Origin: Pontimicrobium aquaticum
GTDB lineage: Bacteria > Bacteroidota > Bacteroidia > Flavobacteriales > Flavobacteriaceae
Direction of reading: 5' to 3'
Assembly: GCF_005047595.1 (NCBI RefSeq)
Contig: NZ_SUPL01000002.1
Coordinates: forward strand, 310,001 to 374,000
DNA: 64,000 bases
Every line of letters begins with the position of its first letter. Within the stretch, counting starts at the first letter, position 1. This document shows, one piece after another, positions 18,366 to 28,553 of the stretch. The notes below the pieces were generated by a model. That model was not told the origin of the DNA. It was given only the letters and a program-made list of their open reading frames with translations, and ran no database searches. Both the position numbers and the translations under genes were made by a program.

Positions 18366-18740
18366 ATGCCAACAATTTCACAATTAGTAAGAAAAGGAAG
18401 AGCCAAAATAACTAAGAAGAGTAAATCGGCTGCTTTAAATTCTTGTCCTCAAAGACGTGGAGTTTGTACGCGTGTTTACACAACAACACCAAAAAAACCT
18501 AACTCAGCAATGCGTAAAGTTGCAAGGGTAAGGTTAACAAATGGTAATGAGGTAAATGCATACATTCCAGGAGAAGGACACAATTTACAAGAGCACTCGA
18601 TAGTATTAGTTAGAGGTGGAAGGGTAAAAGATTTACCAGGAGTTAGATATCACATTGTACGTGGTGCTTTAGACACAGCAGGTGTAGAAGGTAGAACGCA
18701 ACGTAGATCTAAGTATGGAGCTAAACGCCCTAAAAAGTAA
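18366..18740 (+). CDS. rpsL: 30S ribosomal protein S12
   Basis: A 124-residue protein of the decoding centre and first gene of the str-S10-spc-alpha cluster. The start [12 protein letters not shown] and the universally conserved loops [16 protein letters not shown] (about 40-55) and [13 protein letters not shown] (about 85-97) are intact. The two lysines whose replacement gives streptomycin resistance in other bacteria are both present, so the sequence is of the sensitive, wild-type form. The tail [13 protein letters not shown] is standard. rpsG follows after 21 bases. Confidence 0.98.
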   Translation: MPTISQLVRKGRAKITKKSKSAALNSCPQRRGVCTRVYTTTPKKPNSAMRKVARVRLTNGNEVNAYIPGEGHNLQEHSIVLVRGGRVKDLPGVRYHIVRGALDTAGVEGRTQRRSKYGAKRPKK

Positions 18741-18761
18741 TTTAAACTTTAAGAAGAAGAC

Positions 18762-19238
18762 ATGAGAAAAAGAGCAGCGAAAAAAAGACCTATTTTACCA
18801 GATCCGCGTTTTAACGATCAGTTAGTAACACGTTTTGTTAACATGATGATGTGGGACGGTAAAAAGTCAGTAGCTTTTAAAATTTTCTACGATGCAATCG
18901 ATATCGTAGAAGAAAAGAAAACAGACGAAGAGAAAACTGCCTTAGAAACTTGGAAAGACGCATTATCAAACGTTATGCCTCACGTAGAAGTACGTAGTCG
19001 TAGAGTTGGTGGAGCAACATTTCAAATTCCTATGCAAATTCGTCCAGACAGAAAGGTTTCTACAGCTATGAAATGGCTAATTAGCTTTTCTAGAAAGAGA
19101 AACGAAAAATCTATGGCTCAAAAATTAGCAGCAGAAATTTTAGCTGCAGCTAAAGAAGAAGGAGCAGCCGTTAAGAAAAGAGTTGATACTCATAAAATGG
19201 CAGAAGCAAATAAAGCATTCTCACACTTTAGATTTTAA
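18762..19238 (+). CDS. rpsG: 30S ribosomal protein S7
   Basis: A 158-residue protein that nucleates assembly of the 16S rRNA 3' major domain and contacts the E-site tRNA. It starts [17 protein letters not shown], and the [16 protein letters not shown] hairpin region (about 79-94) and the helix with [12 protein letters not shown] are conserved. Only 3 bases separate its stop from fusA, indicating tight cotranscription. In E. coli S7 represses the str operon, but no comparable leader is evident here between rpsL and rpsG. Confidence 0.98.
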   Translation: MRKRAAKKRPILPDPRFNDQLVTRFVNMMMWDGKKSVAFKIFYDAIDIVEEKKTDEEKTALETWKDALSNVMPHVEVRSRRVGGATFQIPMQIRPDRKVSTAMKWLISFSRKRNEKSMAQKLAAEILAAAKEEGAAVKKRVDTHKMAEANKAFSHFRF

Positions 19239-19241
19239 GAC

Positions 19242-21368
19242 ATGGCAAGAGATTTAAAATATACAAGAAATATAGGTATTGCTGCGCATATTGATGCAGG
19301 AAAAACTACTACAACAGAGCGTGTTCTTTTTTATACAGGAGTATCTCATAAAATTGGAGAAGTTCATGATGGAGCTTCAACAATGGACTGGATGGAACAA
19401 GAAGCAGAAAGAGGTATTACAATTACTTCGGCTGCAACTACTTGTACTTGGAATTTTCCACTAGAAAACTCTGAACCAACTCCAGAAACAAAAGGATATC
19501 ACTTCAATATTATTGATACTCCAGGTCACGTTGACTTTACGGTTGAAGTAAATCGTTCGTTACGAGTATTAGATGGTTTAGTGTTCTTGTTTAGTGCAGT
19601 TGATGGTGTAGAGCCACAATCTGAAACTAACTGGAGGTTAGCTGATAATTATAAAGTGCCACGTATTGGTTTTGTTAACAAAATGGATCGTCAAGGATCT
19701 AACTTTTTAGGTGTTTGTCAACAAGTAAAAGATATGTTAAAGTCTAACGCAGTGCCAATTGTATTGAATATTGGTGATGAAGCAGACTTTAAAGGTATTG
19801 TAGATTTAGTTAAGAACAGAGCTATCATATGGCATGAAGATAACTACGGATCTACTTTTGATGTTGTTGAAATTCCTGAAGAATTAAAAGAAGAAGCTAA
19901 AAAATATAGAGCATTATTAATAGAAGAGGTAGCTACGTATGATGAGAACTTATTAGAAAAGTTCATGGAAGATGAAGATTCTATTACAGAAGAAGAAGTG
20001 CATGCAGCACTTAGAGCAGCTGTAATGGATATGGCAATTATCCCAATGGTGTGCGGTTCTGCATTTAAAAATAAAGGGGTACAGTTCTTGTTAGATGCTG
20101 TATGTCGATATTTGCCATCACCTTTAGATAGAGATAATATTGTAGGTACAAACCCTGATTCAGGCGAAGAAGAAACACGTAAGCCAGATGCTAAGGCACC
20201 ATTTGCTGCATTAGCATTTAAAATTGCAACCGATCCTTTTGTAGGTCGTTTAGCATTTTTCCGTGCTTATTCTGGTCGCTTAGATGCAGGATCGTACGTG
20301 TTGAACAATCGTTCAGGTAAAAAAGAACGTATTTCTCGTATCTATCAAATGCACTCTAACAAACAAAATGCTATCGATTATATCGAAGCAGGAGATATTG
20401 GAGCAGCTGTAGGATTTAAAGATATTAAAACAGGTGATACACTTTCTGATGAAAAGCACCCAATTGTTTTAGAATCTATGGACTTCCCAGATCCAGTAAT
20501 TGGTATCGCAGTAGAGCCTAAAACTAAAGCTGATGTAGATAAATTAGGTATGGCTTTAGGTAAATTAGCTGAAGAAGATCCAACATTTACAGTTAGAACA
20601 GATGAAGCATCAGGACAGACAATTATTTCTGGAATGGGAGAGCTTCACTTAGATATTATTGTTGATCGTTTAAAGCGTGAATTCAAAGTTGAAGTTAACG
20701 AGGGTCAACCTCAAGTTGAGTATAAAGAAGCTATTACAAGATCAGCAGATCATAGAGAGGTTTACAAGAAACAATCAGGTGGTCGTGGTAAATTCGCAGA
20801 TATTGTGTTTACAATTGAGCCAGCTGAAGAAGGTAAATCAGGATTAGAGTTTGAATCTGTAATTAAAGGCGGTAACGTTCCTAAAGAATTTATCCCTTCA
20901 GTAGAAAAAGGATTTAAACAAGCAATGATTAATGGTCCATTAGCTGGATACGAAATAGATGCTTTAAAGGTGACTTTAAAGGATGGTTCTTATCACGATG
21001 TGGATTCGGATCAATTATCGTTCGAATTAGCTGCTAAGTTAGGGTTTAAAGCTGCTGCAAAAGCTGCTGGAGCTGTAATTATGGAGCCAATCATGAAATT
21101 AGAAGTGTTAACTCCTGAAGAAAACATGGGAGATATTGTAGGAGACCTTAACCGTCGTCGTGGTCAAGTTAATGACATGGGTGATAGAGCAGGATCTAAA
21201 GTTGTTAAGGCAAATGTGCCATTATCAGAAATGTTTGGTTATGTAACATCGTTACGTACACTATCGTCTGGTAGAGCAACATCTACTATGGAATTTTCAC
21301 ATTACGCTGAAACACCTTCGAACATATCTGAAGAAGTGATTAAAGCAGCAAAAGGAGTTGAAGCTTAA
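19242..21368 (+). CDS. fusA: Elongation factor G
   Basis: A 708-residue translational GTPase that drives translocation. G1 is AHIDAGKTT (about 15-23), switch II is DTPGHVDF (about 92-99) and G4 is NKMDR (about 146-150). Domains II to V follow, including the domain IV region [21 protein letters not shown] and the C-terminal [17 protein letters not shown]. The switch I segment [12 protein letters not shown] is typical of the canonical EF-G (the form that sits in the str operon). The usual neighbour tuf is absent; rpsJ follows after 11 bases. Confidence 0.98.
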   Translation: MARDLKYTRNIGIAAHIDAGKTTTTERVLFYTGVSHKIGEVHDGASTMDWMEQEAERGITITSAATTCTWNFPLENSEPTPETKGYHFNIIDTPGHVDFTVEVNRSLRVLDGLVFLFSAVDGVEPQSETNWRLADNYKVPRIGFVNKMDRQGSNFLGVCQQVKDMLKSNAVPIVLNIGDEADFKGIVDLVKNRAIIWHEDNYGSTFDVVEIPEELKEEAKKYRALLIEEVATYDENLLEKFMEDEDSITEEEVHAALRAAVMDMAIIPMVCGSAFKNKGVQFLLDAVCRYLPSPLDRDNIVGTNPDSGEEETRKPDAKAPFAALAFKIATDPFVGRLAFFRAYSGRLDAGSYVLNNRSGKKERISRIYQMHSNKQNAIDYIEAGDIGAAVGFKDIKTGDTLSDEKHPIVLESMDFPDPVIGIAVEPKTKADVDKLGMALGKLAEEDPTFTVRTDEASGQTIISGMGELHLDIIVDRLKREFKVEVNEGQPQVEYKEAITRSADHREVYKKQSGGRGKFADIVFTIEPAEEGKSGLEFESVIKGGNVPKEFIPSVEKGFKQAMINGPLAGYEIDALKVTLKDGSYHDVDSDQLSFELAAKLGFKAAAKAAGAVIMEPIMKLEVLTPEENMGDIVGDLNRRRGQVNDMGDRAGSKVVKANVPLSEMFGYVTSLRTLSSGRATSTMEFSHYAETPSNISEEVIKAAKGVEA

Positions 21369-21379
21369 ATTTTAAGAAA

Positions 21380-21685
21380 ATGAGTCAAAAAATTAGAATA
21401 AAATTAAAATCATACGATCACAATTTAGTAGATAAATCTGCTGATAAGATTGTTAAAACAGTAAAAAGTACTGGAGCTGTAGTAACGGGACCAATTCCAT
21501 TGCCAACTCATAAAAAGATTTTCACTGTATTGCGTTCACCTCACGTGAACAAGAAGTCGAGAGAGCAATTTCAATTAAGCTCTTACAAGAGATTATTAGA
21601 TATCTATAGCTCGTCTTCAAAAACAATTGATGCCTTAATGAAACTTGAATTGCCAAGTGGAGTTGAAGTAGAGATCAAAGTGTGA
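21380..21685 (+). CDS. rpsJ: 30S ribosomal protein S10
   Basis: A 101-residue protein of the 30S head, also the NusE partner of NusB in antitermination. It begins with the conserved [13 protein letters not shown]. The long loop region [29 protein letters not shown] (about 38-66; core [15 protein letters not shown]) is intact. In many bacteria S10 opens its own operon. Here it is attached to the str genes and is separated from rplC by 138 bases containing two strong hairpins. Confidence 0.97.
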   Translation: MSQKIRIKLKSYDHNLVDKSADKIVKTVKSTGAVVTGPIPLPTHKKIFTVLRSPHVNKKSREQFQLSSYKRLLDIYSSSSKTIDALMKLELPSGVEVEIKV

Positions 21686-21823
21686 TAATACATTGAAAGC
21701 TTTGCTTTCAATACATGTCCTGAGCTGCGAGCAAAGGAAAAACGGTAAAAATACAATTCAAGGTCGAATGTATTTTCGGCCTTGAATTTTAAATAACAAA
21801 TAGTAATAATTAAATTAATAAAT
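21686..21823 (+). promoter_or_regulatory. Structured leader between rpsJ and rplC
   Basis: A 138-base gap in an otherwise tightly packed cluster. It holds two strong stem-loops: a perfect 9-bp stem with a TTT loop (21692-21700 / 21704-21712), and a 14-bp stem with one G-U pair (21755-21768 / 21775-21788), closed by a six-base loop and followed by TTTT. Between them is a purine-rich single-stranded stretch. The position upstream of rplC-rplD, and the shape, suggest an autoregulatory ribosomal-protein leader or attenuator. The ligand (perhaps L4 or L3) is inference. Confidence 0.6.
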
Positions 21824-22441
21824 ATGTCTGGGTTAATTGGAAAAAAAATCGGAATGACCAGCATCTTTGATGAAAACGGGAAGAATATTCCTTGTACAGT
21901 AATCGAAGCTGGACCATGCGTTGTTACCCAAGTCAGAACTGAGGAAGTTGACGGCTATGAAGCCCTTCAACTTGGTTTCGATGACAAGACAGAGAAAAGT
22001 GCTACTAAAGCTGAATTAGGTCATGCTAAAAAAGCTGGTGCTTCTGTTAAAAGAAAAGTCGCGGAATTTCAAGGTTTTGATGAGGAGTACAAATTAGGTG
22101 ATACAATCACTGTAGAGCACTTCGCTGAAGGCGAATTTGTTGATGTTGCTGGAACATCAAAAGGAAAAGGATTTCAAGGTGTTGTTAAAAGACACGGTTT
22201 TGGTGGTGTAGGTCAAGCTACTCACGGTCAACATAACCGTTTAAGAGCACCAGGGTCTATTGGAGCTGCTTCATATCCTGCACGCGTTTTCAAAGGAATG
22301 AAAATGGCAGGACGAATGGGAGGAGAGAAAGTTAAAGTTCAAAATTTAAGAGTTTTAAAAGTAGTTGCAGATAAAAATCTACTTGTTGTAAAAGGATGCG
22401 TTCCTGGACACAAAAACGCTTATGTAACAATTCAGAAGTAA
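21824..22441 (+). CDS. rplC: 50S ribosomal protein L3
   Basis: A 205-residue early-assembly protein that reaches toward the peptidyl transferase centre. It starts [19 protein letters not shown]. The extended loop [15 protein letters not shown]...[15 protein letters not shown] (about 117-148) and the [13 protein letters not shown] segment are conserved. The stop codon overlaps the rplD ATG by one base (22439-22443, TAATG), so the two are translationally coupled. It is the first gene after the structured gap. Confidence 0.98.
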   Translation: MSGLIGKKIGMTSIFDENGKNIPCTVIEAGPCVVTQVRTEEVDGYEALQLGFDDKTEKSATKAELGHAKKAGASVKRKVAEFQGFDEEYKLGDTITVEHFAEGEFVDVAGTSKGKGFQGVVKRHGFGGVGQATHGQHNRLRAPGSIGAASYPARVFKGMKMAGRMGGEKVKVQNLRVLKVVADKNLLVVKGCVPGHKNAYVTIQK

Positions 22442-23070
22442 TGAAGGTAGCAGTTTTAGATATAAACGGAAAAGACACAGGAAGAAAGGTTGACCTTTCA
22501 AAAAATGTGTTTGCTATAGAGCCTAATAATCATGCTGTTTACTTAGATGTTAAGCAATATCTTGCAAACCAACGTCAAGGAACACATAAGGCAAAAGAAA
22601 GAGCAGAAATCACTGGAAGTACACGTAAAATTAAAAAGCAGAAAGGTACAGGTACAGCAAGAGCTGGTAGTATCAAGTCTGGTATTTTTAAAGGTGGTGG
22701 ACGTATGTTTGGTCCAAGACCAAGAAACTATAGTTTCAAATTAAACAAAAATGTGAAGCGTTTAGCTCGTAAATCAGCCTTATCAATTAAAGCTGGAGAG
22801 AAAGCAATTACAGTTTTAGAAGACTTCAATTTTGATGCTCCTAAAACTAAAAACTTCACAGCAGTATTAAAGGCTTTAGACCTAGAAAACAAAAAATCTT
22901 TGTTTGTGTTGGGTGCGTCAAATAATAATGTATATTTGTCGTCACGCAATTTAAAAGGGTCTGAAGTTATAAATAGCTCAGAATTAAGTACTTACAAGAT
23001 TTTAAATGCAAGTCAAGTAGTGCTTTTAGAAAGCTCTTTAGAAGGAATTGAATCGAATTTAAGTAAATAA
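22441..23070 (+). CDS. rplD: 50S ribosomal protein L4
   Basis: A 209-residue protein lining the exit tunnel. The start is placed at 22441, overlapping the rplC stop, because [14 protein letters not shown] is the normal beginning of the family. The frame is open 15 codons further upstream, but those residues (opening MRSWTQKR) are rplC in another frame. The tunnel loop lies around [19 protein letters not shown] (about 60-78), followed by [14 protein letters not shown]. In E. coli L4 represses its own operon through the leader RNA, which is why the hairpins before rplC matter. Confidence 0.97.
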   Translation: MKVAVLDINGKDTGRKVDLSKNVFAIEPNNHAVYLDVKQYLANQRQGTHKAKERAEITGSTRKIKKQKGTGTARAGSIKSGIFKGGGRMFGPRPRNYSFKLNKNVKRLARKSALSIKAGEKAITVLEDFNFDAPKTKNFTAVLKALDLENKKSLFVLGASNNNVYLSSRNLKGSEVINSSELSTYKILNASQVVLLESSLEGIESNLSK

Positions 23071-23077
23071 GAAAACC

Positions 23078-23368
23078 ATGAGTATCTTAATTAAACCGAT
23101 AATCACAGAAAAGGCAACAAACGATAGCGAATTAAATAACCGCTACACTTTTCAAGTGAACAAAAAGGCGAACAAGGTAGAAATCAAAAAAGCAGTGGAA
23201 GCTGTTTATGGTGTTTCTGTTGAAAAAGTTCGTACTATAAATGTCCGTCCAGATAGAAAAACTAAGTTCACAAAAACTGGTGTTCAACATGGTAAAACAA
23301 ATGCTGTTAAAAAAGCAATTGTACAACTGGCGGAAGGTGAGACGATTGATTTATACGCTAATATGTAA
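23078..23368 (+). CDS. rplW: 50S ribosomal protein L23
   Basis: A 96-residue protein at the tunnel exit that docks trigger factor and SRP. It opens MSILIKPIITEKAT and contains YTFQVNKKANKVEIKKAVEAVYGV (core VNKKANKVEIKKAVE, about 27-41), the standard L23 fold. The docking glutamate region lies in the loop between these blocks. Seven bases separate it from rplD and 13 from rplB. Confidence 0.97.
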   Translation: MSILIKPIITEKATNDSELNNRYTFQVNKKANKVEIKKAVEAVYGVSVEKVRTINVRPDRKTKFTKTGVQHGKTNAVKKAIVQLAEGETIDLYANM

Positions 23369-23381
23369 TTAGACAAAAAAA

Positions 23382-24209
23382 ATGTCAGTAAGAAAATTAA
23401 AACCAATCACACCAGGACAGCGATTTAGAGTGGTAAATGGATTTGACGCCATTACTACTGATAAGCCGGAGAAAAGTTTATTAGCTCCGAAAAAACGTTC
23501 AGGTGGTAGAAACAGTCAAGGAAAAATGACCATGCGCTACAAAGGTGGAGGTCATAAGAAAAGGTATCGTATTATCGATTTTAAACGTAACAAAGCAGGG
23601 ATTCCAGCACAGGTTGCGTCTATTGAATACGATCCAAACAGAACTGCGTTTATCGCATTATTGAATTATCAAGATGGTGAAAAACGTTATGTTATTGCTC
23701 AAAACGGACTTCAAGTAGGGCAAAACATTGTGTCTGGTGAAAGTGGAGTTGCTCCAGAAATTGGAAACGCAATGCCATTAAGAGAAATACCTTTAGGAAC
23801 AATCATTTCATGTATAGAGTTACGTCCAGGTCAAGGAGCTGTTATGGCTCGTAGTGCTGGAGCTTTTGCTCAATTAATGGCAAGAGATGGAAAATTTGCA
23901 ACAGTAAAGTTACCATCAGGAGAAACAAGGTTAATTCTTGCAAACTGTATGGCAACGATTGGTGTTGTATCTAATTCAGATCATCAATTACTAGTATCTG
24001 GTAAAGCAGGTAGATCTAGATGGTTAGGACGTCGTCCAAGAACAAGACCAGTAGTAATGAACCCTGTTGATCATCCAATGGGTGGTGGTGAAGGTAAGTC
24101 TTCTGGTGGTCATCCACGTTCTAGAAACGGTATTCCGGCTAAAGGTTATAGAACACGTTCTAAAACAAAAGCGAGTAATAAATATATTGTAGAACGTAGA
24201 AAGAAATAA
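23382..24209 (+). CDS. rplB: 50S ribosomal protein L2
   Basis: A 275-residue universal protein needed for subunit joining and for peptidyl transferase activity. The N-terminal OB part contains [21 protein letters not shown] (about 43-63; core [13 protein letters not shown]). The C-terminal loop [20 protein letters not shown] has the His-containing segment that approaches the peptidyl transferase centre. The tail [10 protein letters not shown] is standard. The length equals that of flavobacterial homologues. Confidence 0.98.
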   Translation: MSVRKLKPITPGQRFRVVNGFDAITTDKPEKSLLAPKKRSGGRNSQGKMTMRYKGGGHKKRYRIIDFKRNKAGIPAQVASIEYDPNRTAFIALLNYQDGEKRYVIAQNGLQVGQNIVSGESGVAPEIGNAMPLREIPLGTIISCIELRPGQGAVMARSAGAFAQLMARDGKFATVKLPSGETRLILANCMATIGVVSNSDHQLLVSGKAGRSRWLGRRPRTRPVVMNPVDHPMGGGEGKSSGGHPRSRNGIPAKGYRTRSKTKASNKYIVERRKK

Positions 24210-24215
24210 TAAGAC

Positions 24216-24494
24216 ATGGCAAGATCATTAAAAAAAGGACCTTACGTTCATTATAAATTAGAAAAGAAAGTAGCTGCAAATATTGAAGCTAACAAAAAAT
24301 CGGTTATCAAAACTTGGTCAAGAGCAAGTATGATTACTCCAGATTTTGTTGGACAAACAATTGCAGTGCACAATGGCAAACAATTTGTTCCAGTATATGT
24401 TACTGAAAACATGGTAGGTCATAAATTAGGAGAATTTTCACCAACAAGATCATTTAGAGGTCATGCAGGTGCTAAAAATAAAGGTAAAAAATAA
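24216..24494 (+). CDS. rpsS: 30S ribosomal protein S19
   Basis: A 92-residue protein of the 30S head forming a complex with S13. It begins [15 protein letters not shown] and carries the conserved [22 protein letters not shown] (core [12 protein letters not shown], about 36-47) and [16 protein letters not shown] (about 70-85). rplB ends 6 bases upstream and rplV begins 5 bases downstream. It is unremarkable in length and sequence. Confidence 0.97.
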   Translation: MARSLKKGPYVHYKLEKKVAANIEANKKSVIKTWSRASMITPDFVGQTIAVHNGKQFVPVYVTENMVGHKLGEFSPTRSFRGHAGAKNKGKK

Positions 24495-24499
24495 GAGCT

Positions 24500-24910
24500 A
24501 TGGGAAGTCGTAAAAAACAAATGGCAGACGCTATTAAAGCTGAGAAAAAGCAAGTTGCTTTTGCAAAGCTTAATAACTGTCCTACGTCACCAAGAAAAAT
24601 GCGCTTAGTAGCCGATTTAGTAAGAGGTGAAAAGGTTGAAAAAGCACTTAATATTTTAAGATTCAGTCAAAAAGAAGCATCAAGACGTTTAGAAAAATTG
24701 TTATTGTCTGCAGTTGCAAACTGGCAAGCTAAAAACGAAGATGCTGATGTTGAAGAAGCTGAATTATTTGTAAAAGAGATTAGAGTTGATGGGGGATCTA
24801 TGTTAAAAAGATTGCGTCCAGCACCTCAAGGTCGTGCACACAGAATTAGAAAAAGATCTAACCACGTAACACTCGTGCTTGGAGCTAATAATAACACACA
24901 AAGCAATTAA
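24500..24910 (+). CDS. rplV: 50S ribosomal protein L22
   Basis: A 136-residue tunnel-wall protein. The conserved core runs from [21 protein letters not shown] (about 24-44; core [15 protein letters not shown]) to the beta-hairpin with [22 protein letters not shown] (about 100-121), which lines the tunnel and is the site of macrolide-resistance mutations elsewhere. It is longer than the E. coli protein (110) because of a roughly 20-residue lysine-rich N-terminal extension, [18 protein letters not shown], and a short Asn-rich tail. The extension is a usual feature of Bacteroidota L22. Confidence 0.96.
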   Translation: MGSRKKQMADAIKAEKKQVAFAKLNNCPTSPRKMRLVADLVRGEKVEKALNILRFSQKEASRRLEKLLLSAVANWQAKNEDADVEEAELFVKEIRVDGGSMLKRLRPAPQGRAHRIRKRSNHVTLVLGANNNTQSN

Positions 24911-24913
24911 TAA

Positions 24914-25630
24914 ATGGGACAAAAGACAAATCCAATAGGAAATCGCCTTGGAATTATCAGAGGATGGGAATCTAACTGGTATGGAGGAAATGATTACGGA
25001 GATAAACTTGCTGAAGATGATAAAATCAGAAAGTATGTTTATGCGCGTTTATCAAAAGCTAGTGTGTCGAGAGTAATCATCGAAAGAACTCTTAAACTTG
25101 TAACCGTTACTATCACTACTGCTAGACCAGGTATTATTATCGGTAAAGGCGGACAAGAGGTAGACAAGTTAAAAGAAGAACTTAAAAAGATTACAGGTAA
25201 AGAAGTTCAATTGAACATCTTTGAAATTAAACGTCCAGAATTAGATGCTTATTTAGTAGCGTCAAGTGTTGCTCGTCAAATTGAAAACCGTATTTCATAC
25301 AAACGTGCAATAAAAATGGCTATCGCTGCTGCAATGCGTATGAACGCTGAAGGCATTAAAATTCAAATTAGCGGTCGTTTAAATGGTGCCGAAATGGCAC
25401 GTAGTGAACACTACAAAGATGGAAGAATTCCTTTATCAACATTTAGAGCCGATATAGATTATGCTTTAGTAGAAGCTCATACTACTTATGGTAGATTGGG
25501 TATTAAAGTATGGATCATGAAAGGCGAAGTATATGGTAAAAGAGAACTTTCTCCGCTTGTTGGTTTATCTAAGAAGCAAGGAAAAGGTGGACGTGGTGGA
25601 AACAAAGGAAATCAACGTCGTAGAAAGTAA
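24914..25630 (+). CDS. rpsC: 30S ribosomal protein S3
   Basis: A 238-residue protein at the mRNA entry site, with helicase-like action. It starts [22 protein letters not shown]. The type II KH domain has the GxxG loop in [15 protein letters not shown] (about 75-89). The C-terminal domain carries [25 protein letters not shown] (core [15 protein letters not shown]) and [15 protein letters not shown]. The end is a basic Gly/Lys/Arg-rich tail. Three bases separate it from rplV. Confidence 0.98.
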   Translation: MGQKTNPIGNRLGIIRGWESNWYGGNDYGDKLAEDDKIRKYVYARLSKASVSRVIIERTLKLVTVTITTARPGIIIGKGGQEVDKLKEELKKITGKEVQLNIFEIKRPELDAYLVASSVARQIENRISYKRAIKMAIAAAMRMNAEGIKIQISGRLNGAEMARSEHYKDGRIPLSTFRADIDYALVEAHTTYGRLGIKVWIMKGEVYGKRELSPLVGLSKKQGKGGRGGNKGNQRRRK

Positions 25631-25649
25631 TTTTTTAAACTAAAGAAAA

Positions 25650-26069
25650 ATGTTACAACCAAAAAGAACAAAATTTCGTAAGCAGCAAAAAGGCCGCATG
25701 AAAGGAAACTCTGGAAGAGGTCATATGCTTTCATACGGAATGTTTGGTATAAAATCGTTAGACTCGAAGTTTATTACTTCTCGTCAAATTGAAGCAGCAC
25801 GTATTGCCGCTACACGTTACATGAAAAGAGAAGGGCAGTTATGGATTAAAATATTTCCAGACAAGCCTATTACAAAGAAGCCTCTTGAAGTACGTATGGG
25901 TAAAGGTAAAGGTGCCGTTGAATATTGGGCAGCTGTTGTTAAACCAGGAAGAGTTTTATTTGAAGTTGGAGGTGTGCCATTAGACGTTGCAAAAGAAGCA
26001 TTACGTTTAGCAGCACAAAAACTTCCAGTTAAAACTAAGTTTATTATCGCTAGAGATTACGAAGCTTAA
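25650..26069 (+). CDS. rplP: 50S ribosomal protein L16
   Basis: A 139-residue protein that positions the A-site tRNA. It opens [19 protein letters not shown], followed by [28 protein letters not shown] (core [20 protein letters not shown]) and [23 protein letters not shown] (about 82-104). The Arg-containing loop hydroxylated in E. coli ([16 protein letters not shown] region) is conserved as [14 protein letters not shown]. rpmC follows after 12 bases. Confidence 0.97.
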   Translation: MLQPKRTKFRKQQKGRMKGNSGRGHMLSYGMFGIKSLDSKFITSRQIEAARIAATRYMKREGQLWIKIFPDKPITKKPLEVRMGKGKGAVEYWAAVVKPGRVLFEVGGVPLDVAKEALRLAAQKLPVKTKFIIARDYEA

Positions 26070-26081
26070 TTTATTGATATT

Positions 26082-26273
26082 ATGAAACAATCAGAAATTA
26101 AAGAACTATCTACTGCTGAGTTACAAGAAAAACTTAGTGAAACTAAAAAGAGTTATACTGACCTAAAATTGGCTCATGCTATATCTCCTCTTGAAAACCC
26201 AATCCAATTGCGTACAGTAAGACGTAACGTAGCAAGATTGGCAACAGAGTTAACTAAAAGAGAAGTACAATAA
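26082..26273 (+). CDS. rpmC: 50S ribosomal protein L29
   Basis: A 63-residue two-helix protein near the tunnel exit, next to L23. The [26 protein letters not shown] segment (core [20 protein letters not shown]) and [19 protein letters not shown] (about 38-56) are typical. Its place between rplP and rpsQ is the universal order. Confidence 0.95.
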   Translation: MKQSEIKELSTAELQEKLSETKKSYTDLKLAHAISPLENPIQLRTVRRNVARLATELTKREVQ

Positions 26274-26290
26274 TTGTATTCGGCTTAAAG

Positions 26291-26548
26291 ATGGAAAAAA
26301 GAAATTTAAGAAAAGAACGTATAGGAGTTGTTACTAGTAACAAAATGATGAAATCAATCGTGGTTTCTGAAGTTAAAAAAGTAAAACACCCTATGTATGG
26401 AAAGTTCGTATTGAAAACGAAAAAATACGTTGCACACGACGAACAAAACGACTGTAACGAAGGAGATACGGTAAGGATCATGGAAACAAGACCTTTAAGT
26501 AAATCTAAGTGTTGGAGATTAGTAGAAATAATTGAAAGAGCGAAGTAA
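26291..26548 (+). CDS. rpsQ: 30S ribosomal protein S17
   Basis: An 85-residue OB-fold protein binding the 5' domain of 16S rRNA. It begins [22 protein letters not shown] and contains [21 protein letters not shown] (core [16 protein letters not shown], about 36-51), then [21 protein letters not shown], the conserved C-terminal pattern. It is separated by 2 bases from rplN. Confidence 0.97.
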   Translation: MEKRNLRKERIGVVTSNKMMKSIVVSEVKKVKHPMYGKFVLKTKKYVAHDEQNDCNEGDTVRIMETRPLSKSKCWRLVEIIERAK

Positions 26549-26550
26549 TT

Positions 26551-26919
26551 ATGGTACAACAAGAATCAAGATTAAAAGTAGCTGATAACACTGGGGCAAA
26601 AGAAGTATTAACAATACGTGTTCTAGGTGGTACAAAAAGAAGATACGCTTCTGTTGGTGACAAAATAGTTGTTACTGTTAAAGATGCTACTCCTAATGGA
26701 AACATTAAGAAAGGAGCAGTGTCAACAGCAGTTGTTGTGCGTACTGTAAAAGAAGTTAGAAGACCAGATGGCTCATACATTCGTTTCGACGATAATGCAT
26801 GTGTCCTTTTAAATCCTACGGGAGAAATGAGAGGAACACGTGTTTTTGGACCAGTTGCAAGAGAACTTCGTGATAAACAATTCATGAAAATTGTATCATT
26901 AGCACCAGAGGTGCTTTAA
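26551..26919 (+). CDS. rplN: 50S ribosomal protein L14
   Basis: A 122-residue protein of the subunit interface that also binds the silencing factor RsfS. It starts [18 protein letters not shown] and carries the signature [34 protein letters not shown] (core [19 protein letters not shown]), then [21 protein letters not shown]. The length of 122 is the usual value. It opens the spc part of the cluster without any promoter-like gap, only 2 bases after rpsQ. Confidence 0.98.
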   Translation: MVQQESRLKVADNTGAKEVLTIRVLGGTKRRYASVGDKIVVTVKDATPNGNIKKGAVSTAVVVRTVKEVRRPDGSYIRFDDNACVLLNPTGEMRGTRVFGPVARELRDKQFMKIVSLAPEVL

Positions 26920-26933
26920 TGTAAAATATTACA

Positions 26934-27245
26934 ATGGGAAAGCTTAAAATAAAATCAGGAGATACAGTAAAAGTAATTGCTGGAGATCATAAAGGATCAG
27001 AAGGGAAAGTACTTAAGGTATTAACCGATAAGAATAAAGCGATAGTAGAAGGTGTAAATATGATTAAAAAGCATATGAAACCTAATGCTCAAAATCCTCA
27101 AGGAGGAATCGTAGAAAAAGAAGCATCTATTCAAATATCTAACCTATCATTATTAACATCTAATGGTGAAGCAACAAGAGTTGGATACAGAATGGAAGGC
27201 GATAAGAAAGTAAGATTTGCTAAAAAATCTAATGAAGTAATTTAA
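26934..27245 (+). CDS. rplX: 50S ribosomal protein L24
   Basis: A 103-residue assembly-initiating protein. The KOW motif is in [20 protein letters not shown] (about 8-27), followed by [13 protein letters not shown] and the block [15 protein letters not shown]. The C-terminus [16 protein letters not shown] is standard. Its stop (27243-27245) shares one base with an ATG that could start rplE. Confidence 0.97.
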   Translation: MGKLKIKSGDTVKVIAGDHKGSEGKVLKVLTDKNKAIVEGVNMIKKHMKPNAQNPQGGIVEKEASIQISNLSLLTSNGEATRVGYRMEGDKKVRFAKKSNEVI

Positions 27246-27250
27246 TGGTT

Positions 27251-27802
27251 ATGGCTTATATTCCAAGATTAAAACAAGAGTACAAAGACAAAGTAATGTC
27301 TGCTCTTACAGAAGAATTCGGGTATAAAAATGTAATGCAAGTGCCTAAGCTAACTAAGATAGTTATATCTAGAGGAGTTGGTGGAGCAGTTGCAGATAAA
27401 AAGTTAATAGATTATGCTATTGATGAAATTACAAAAATATCTGGACAAAAAGCAGTAGCAACCATTTCTAAAAAGGATGTTGCATCATTCAAGCTACGTA
27501 AAGGTATGCCAATTGGTGTAAAAGTTACTTTAAGAGGTGAGCAAATGTATGAGTTTTTAGACCGTTTAGTAACGTCATCATTACCACGTGTAAGAGACTT
27601 TAACGGTATAAAAGCTAACGGATTTGATGGTAGAGGTAATTACAATTTAGGAATTACCGAACAAATTATATTCCCTGAAATAGATATCGATAAGGTAAAC
27701 AAAATTTCAGGTATGGATATTACATTTGTAACAACTGCTGAAACCGATAAAGAAGCAAAATCATTATTAACAGAACTAGGATTACCTTTTAAAAAGAACT
27801 AA
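27251..27802 (+). CDS. rplE: 50S ribosomal protein L5
   Basis: A 183-residue 5S rRNA-binding protein contacting P-site tRNA. Two in-frame ATGs are possible: 27245, overlapping the rplX stop, and 27251. I chose 27251 because homologues begin MAYIPRLK and are about 183 residues long, but the one-base stop/start overlap makes 27245 (MVMAYIP) a serious alternative. Conserved blocks are [42 protein letters not shown] and [16 protein letters not shown]. Confidence 0.96.
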   Translation: MAYIPRLKQEYKDKVMSALTEEFGYKNVMQVPKLTKIVISRGVGGAVADKKLIDYAIDEITKISGQKAVATISKKDVASFKLRKGMPIGVKVTLRGEQMYEFLDRLVTSSLPRVRDFNGIKANGFDGRGNYNLGITEQIIFPEIDIDKVNKISGMDITFVTTAETDKEAKSLLTELGLPFKKN

Positions 27803-27805
27803 GTT

Positions 27806-28075
27806 ATGGCTAAAGAATCAATGAAAGCCCGCGAGGTAAAAAGAGCAAAAACAGTAGCTAAATATGCAGCTAAACGCAAAGCTTTAAAAGAAGCTGGAGA
27901 TTATGAAGCATTACAAAAGTTACCAAAAAATGCATCTCCAATTCGCATGCATAACAGATGTAAATTAACAGGAAGACCTAAAGGTTATATGAGAACATTT
28001 GGAATTTCTCGTGTTATGTTTAGAGAAATGGCTAACAAAGGGTTAATTCCAGGAGTTAAAAAAGCAAGTTGGTAA
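27806..28075 (+). CDS. rpsN: 30S ribosomal protein S14 (zinc-free form)
   Basis: An 89-residue S14 of the long type. It lacks the CxxC-x(n)-CxxC zinc ribbon of the short 61-residue form: the only cysteine is in [21 protein letters not shown] (core [16 protein letters not shown], about 51-66). The C-terminus [15 protein letters not shown] is the standard ending. S14 is placed late in 30S head assembly. A 61-base gap with no obvious structure follows before rpsH, larger than most gaps here. Confidence 0.97.
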   Translation: MAKESMKAREVKRAKTVAKYAAKRKALKEAGDYEALQKLPKNASPIRMHNRCKLTGRPKGYMRTFGISRVMFREMANKGLIPGVKKASW

Positions 28076-28136
28076 AATTATAAATTGATTAAAGGTTTAA
28101 CTAAAGTTAAAAACCATAATCGCAAATTAATAAATT

Positions 28137-28535
28137 ATGTATACAGATCCAGTAGCGGATTATTTAACAAGAATTAGAAATGCGGTAGCTGCCAACCACA
28201 GAGTGGTAGAAATACCAGCATCTAATTTGAAAAAAGAAATGACTAAAATATTATTCGATCAAGGATACATTTTAAGTTATAAGTTCGACGATTCTACTGT
28301 ACAAGGCACTATTAAAATAGCCCTTAAGTACACAAAGGATACAAAAGAACCTGTAATTAAGAAAATCCAAAGAATAAGTAAACCAGGTTTACGTAAGTAC
28401 GCAAGCTCAAAAGAGTTGCCACGTATTCTTAATGGTCTTGGAATTGCCATTGTTTCTACTTCTCATGGAGTAATGACAGGTAAACAAGCACAAAGAGAAA
28501 ACGTTGGTGGAGAAGTACTTTGTTACGTATACTAA
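28137..28535 (+). CDS. rpsH: 30S ribosomal protein S8
   Basis: A 132-residue protein that binds helix 21 of 16S rRNA and, in E. coli, represses the spc operon. It starts MYTDPVADYLTRIRNA. The C-terminal RNA-binding block is LGIAIVSTSHGVMTGKQAQRENVGGEVLCYVY (core SHGVMTGKQAQRENVGGE, about 108-125). The 61-base gap upstream could hold a control site, but I see no convincing S8-type helix in it. Confidence 0.97.
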   Translation: MYTDPVADYLTRIRNAVAANHRVVEIPASNLKKEMTKILFDQGYILSYKFDDSTVQGTIKIALKYTKDTKEPVIKKIQRISKPGLRKYASSKELPRILNGLGIAIVSTSHGVMTGKQAQRENVGGEVLCYVY

Positions 28536-28553
28536 TTTAAAAGCCGAAAAGAA

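Noticed and set aside
18366-18740. Streptomycin-resistant S12
   Set aside because: Both lysines at the known resistance positions are unchanged.
22396-22440. Upstream extension of rplD
   Set aside because: These 15 codons overlap the end of rplC in another frame and do not look like L4; the ATG at 22441 gives the normal protein start.
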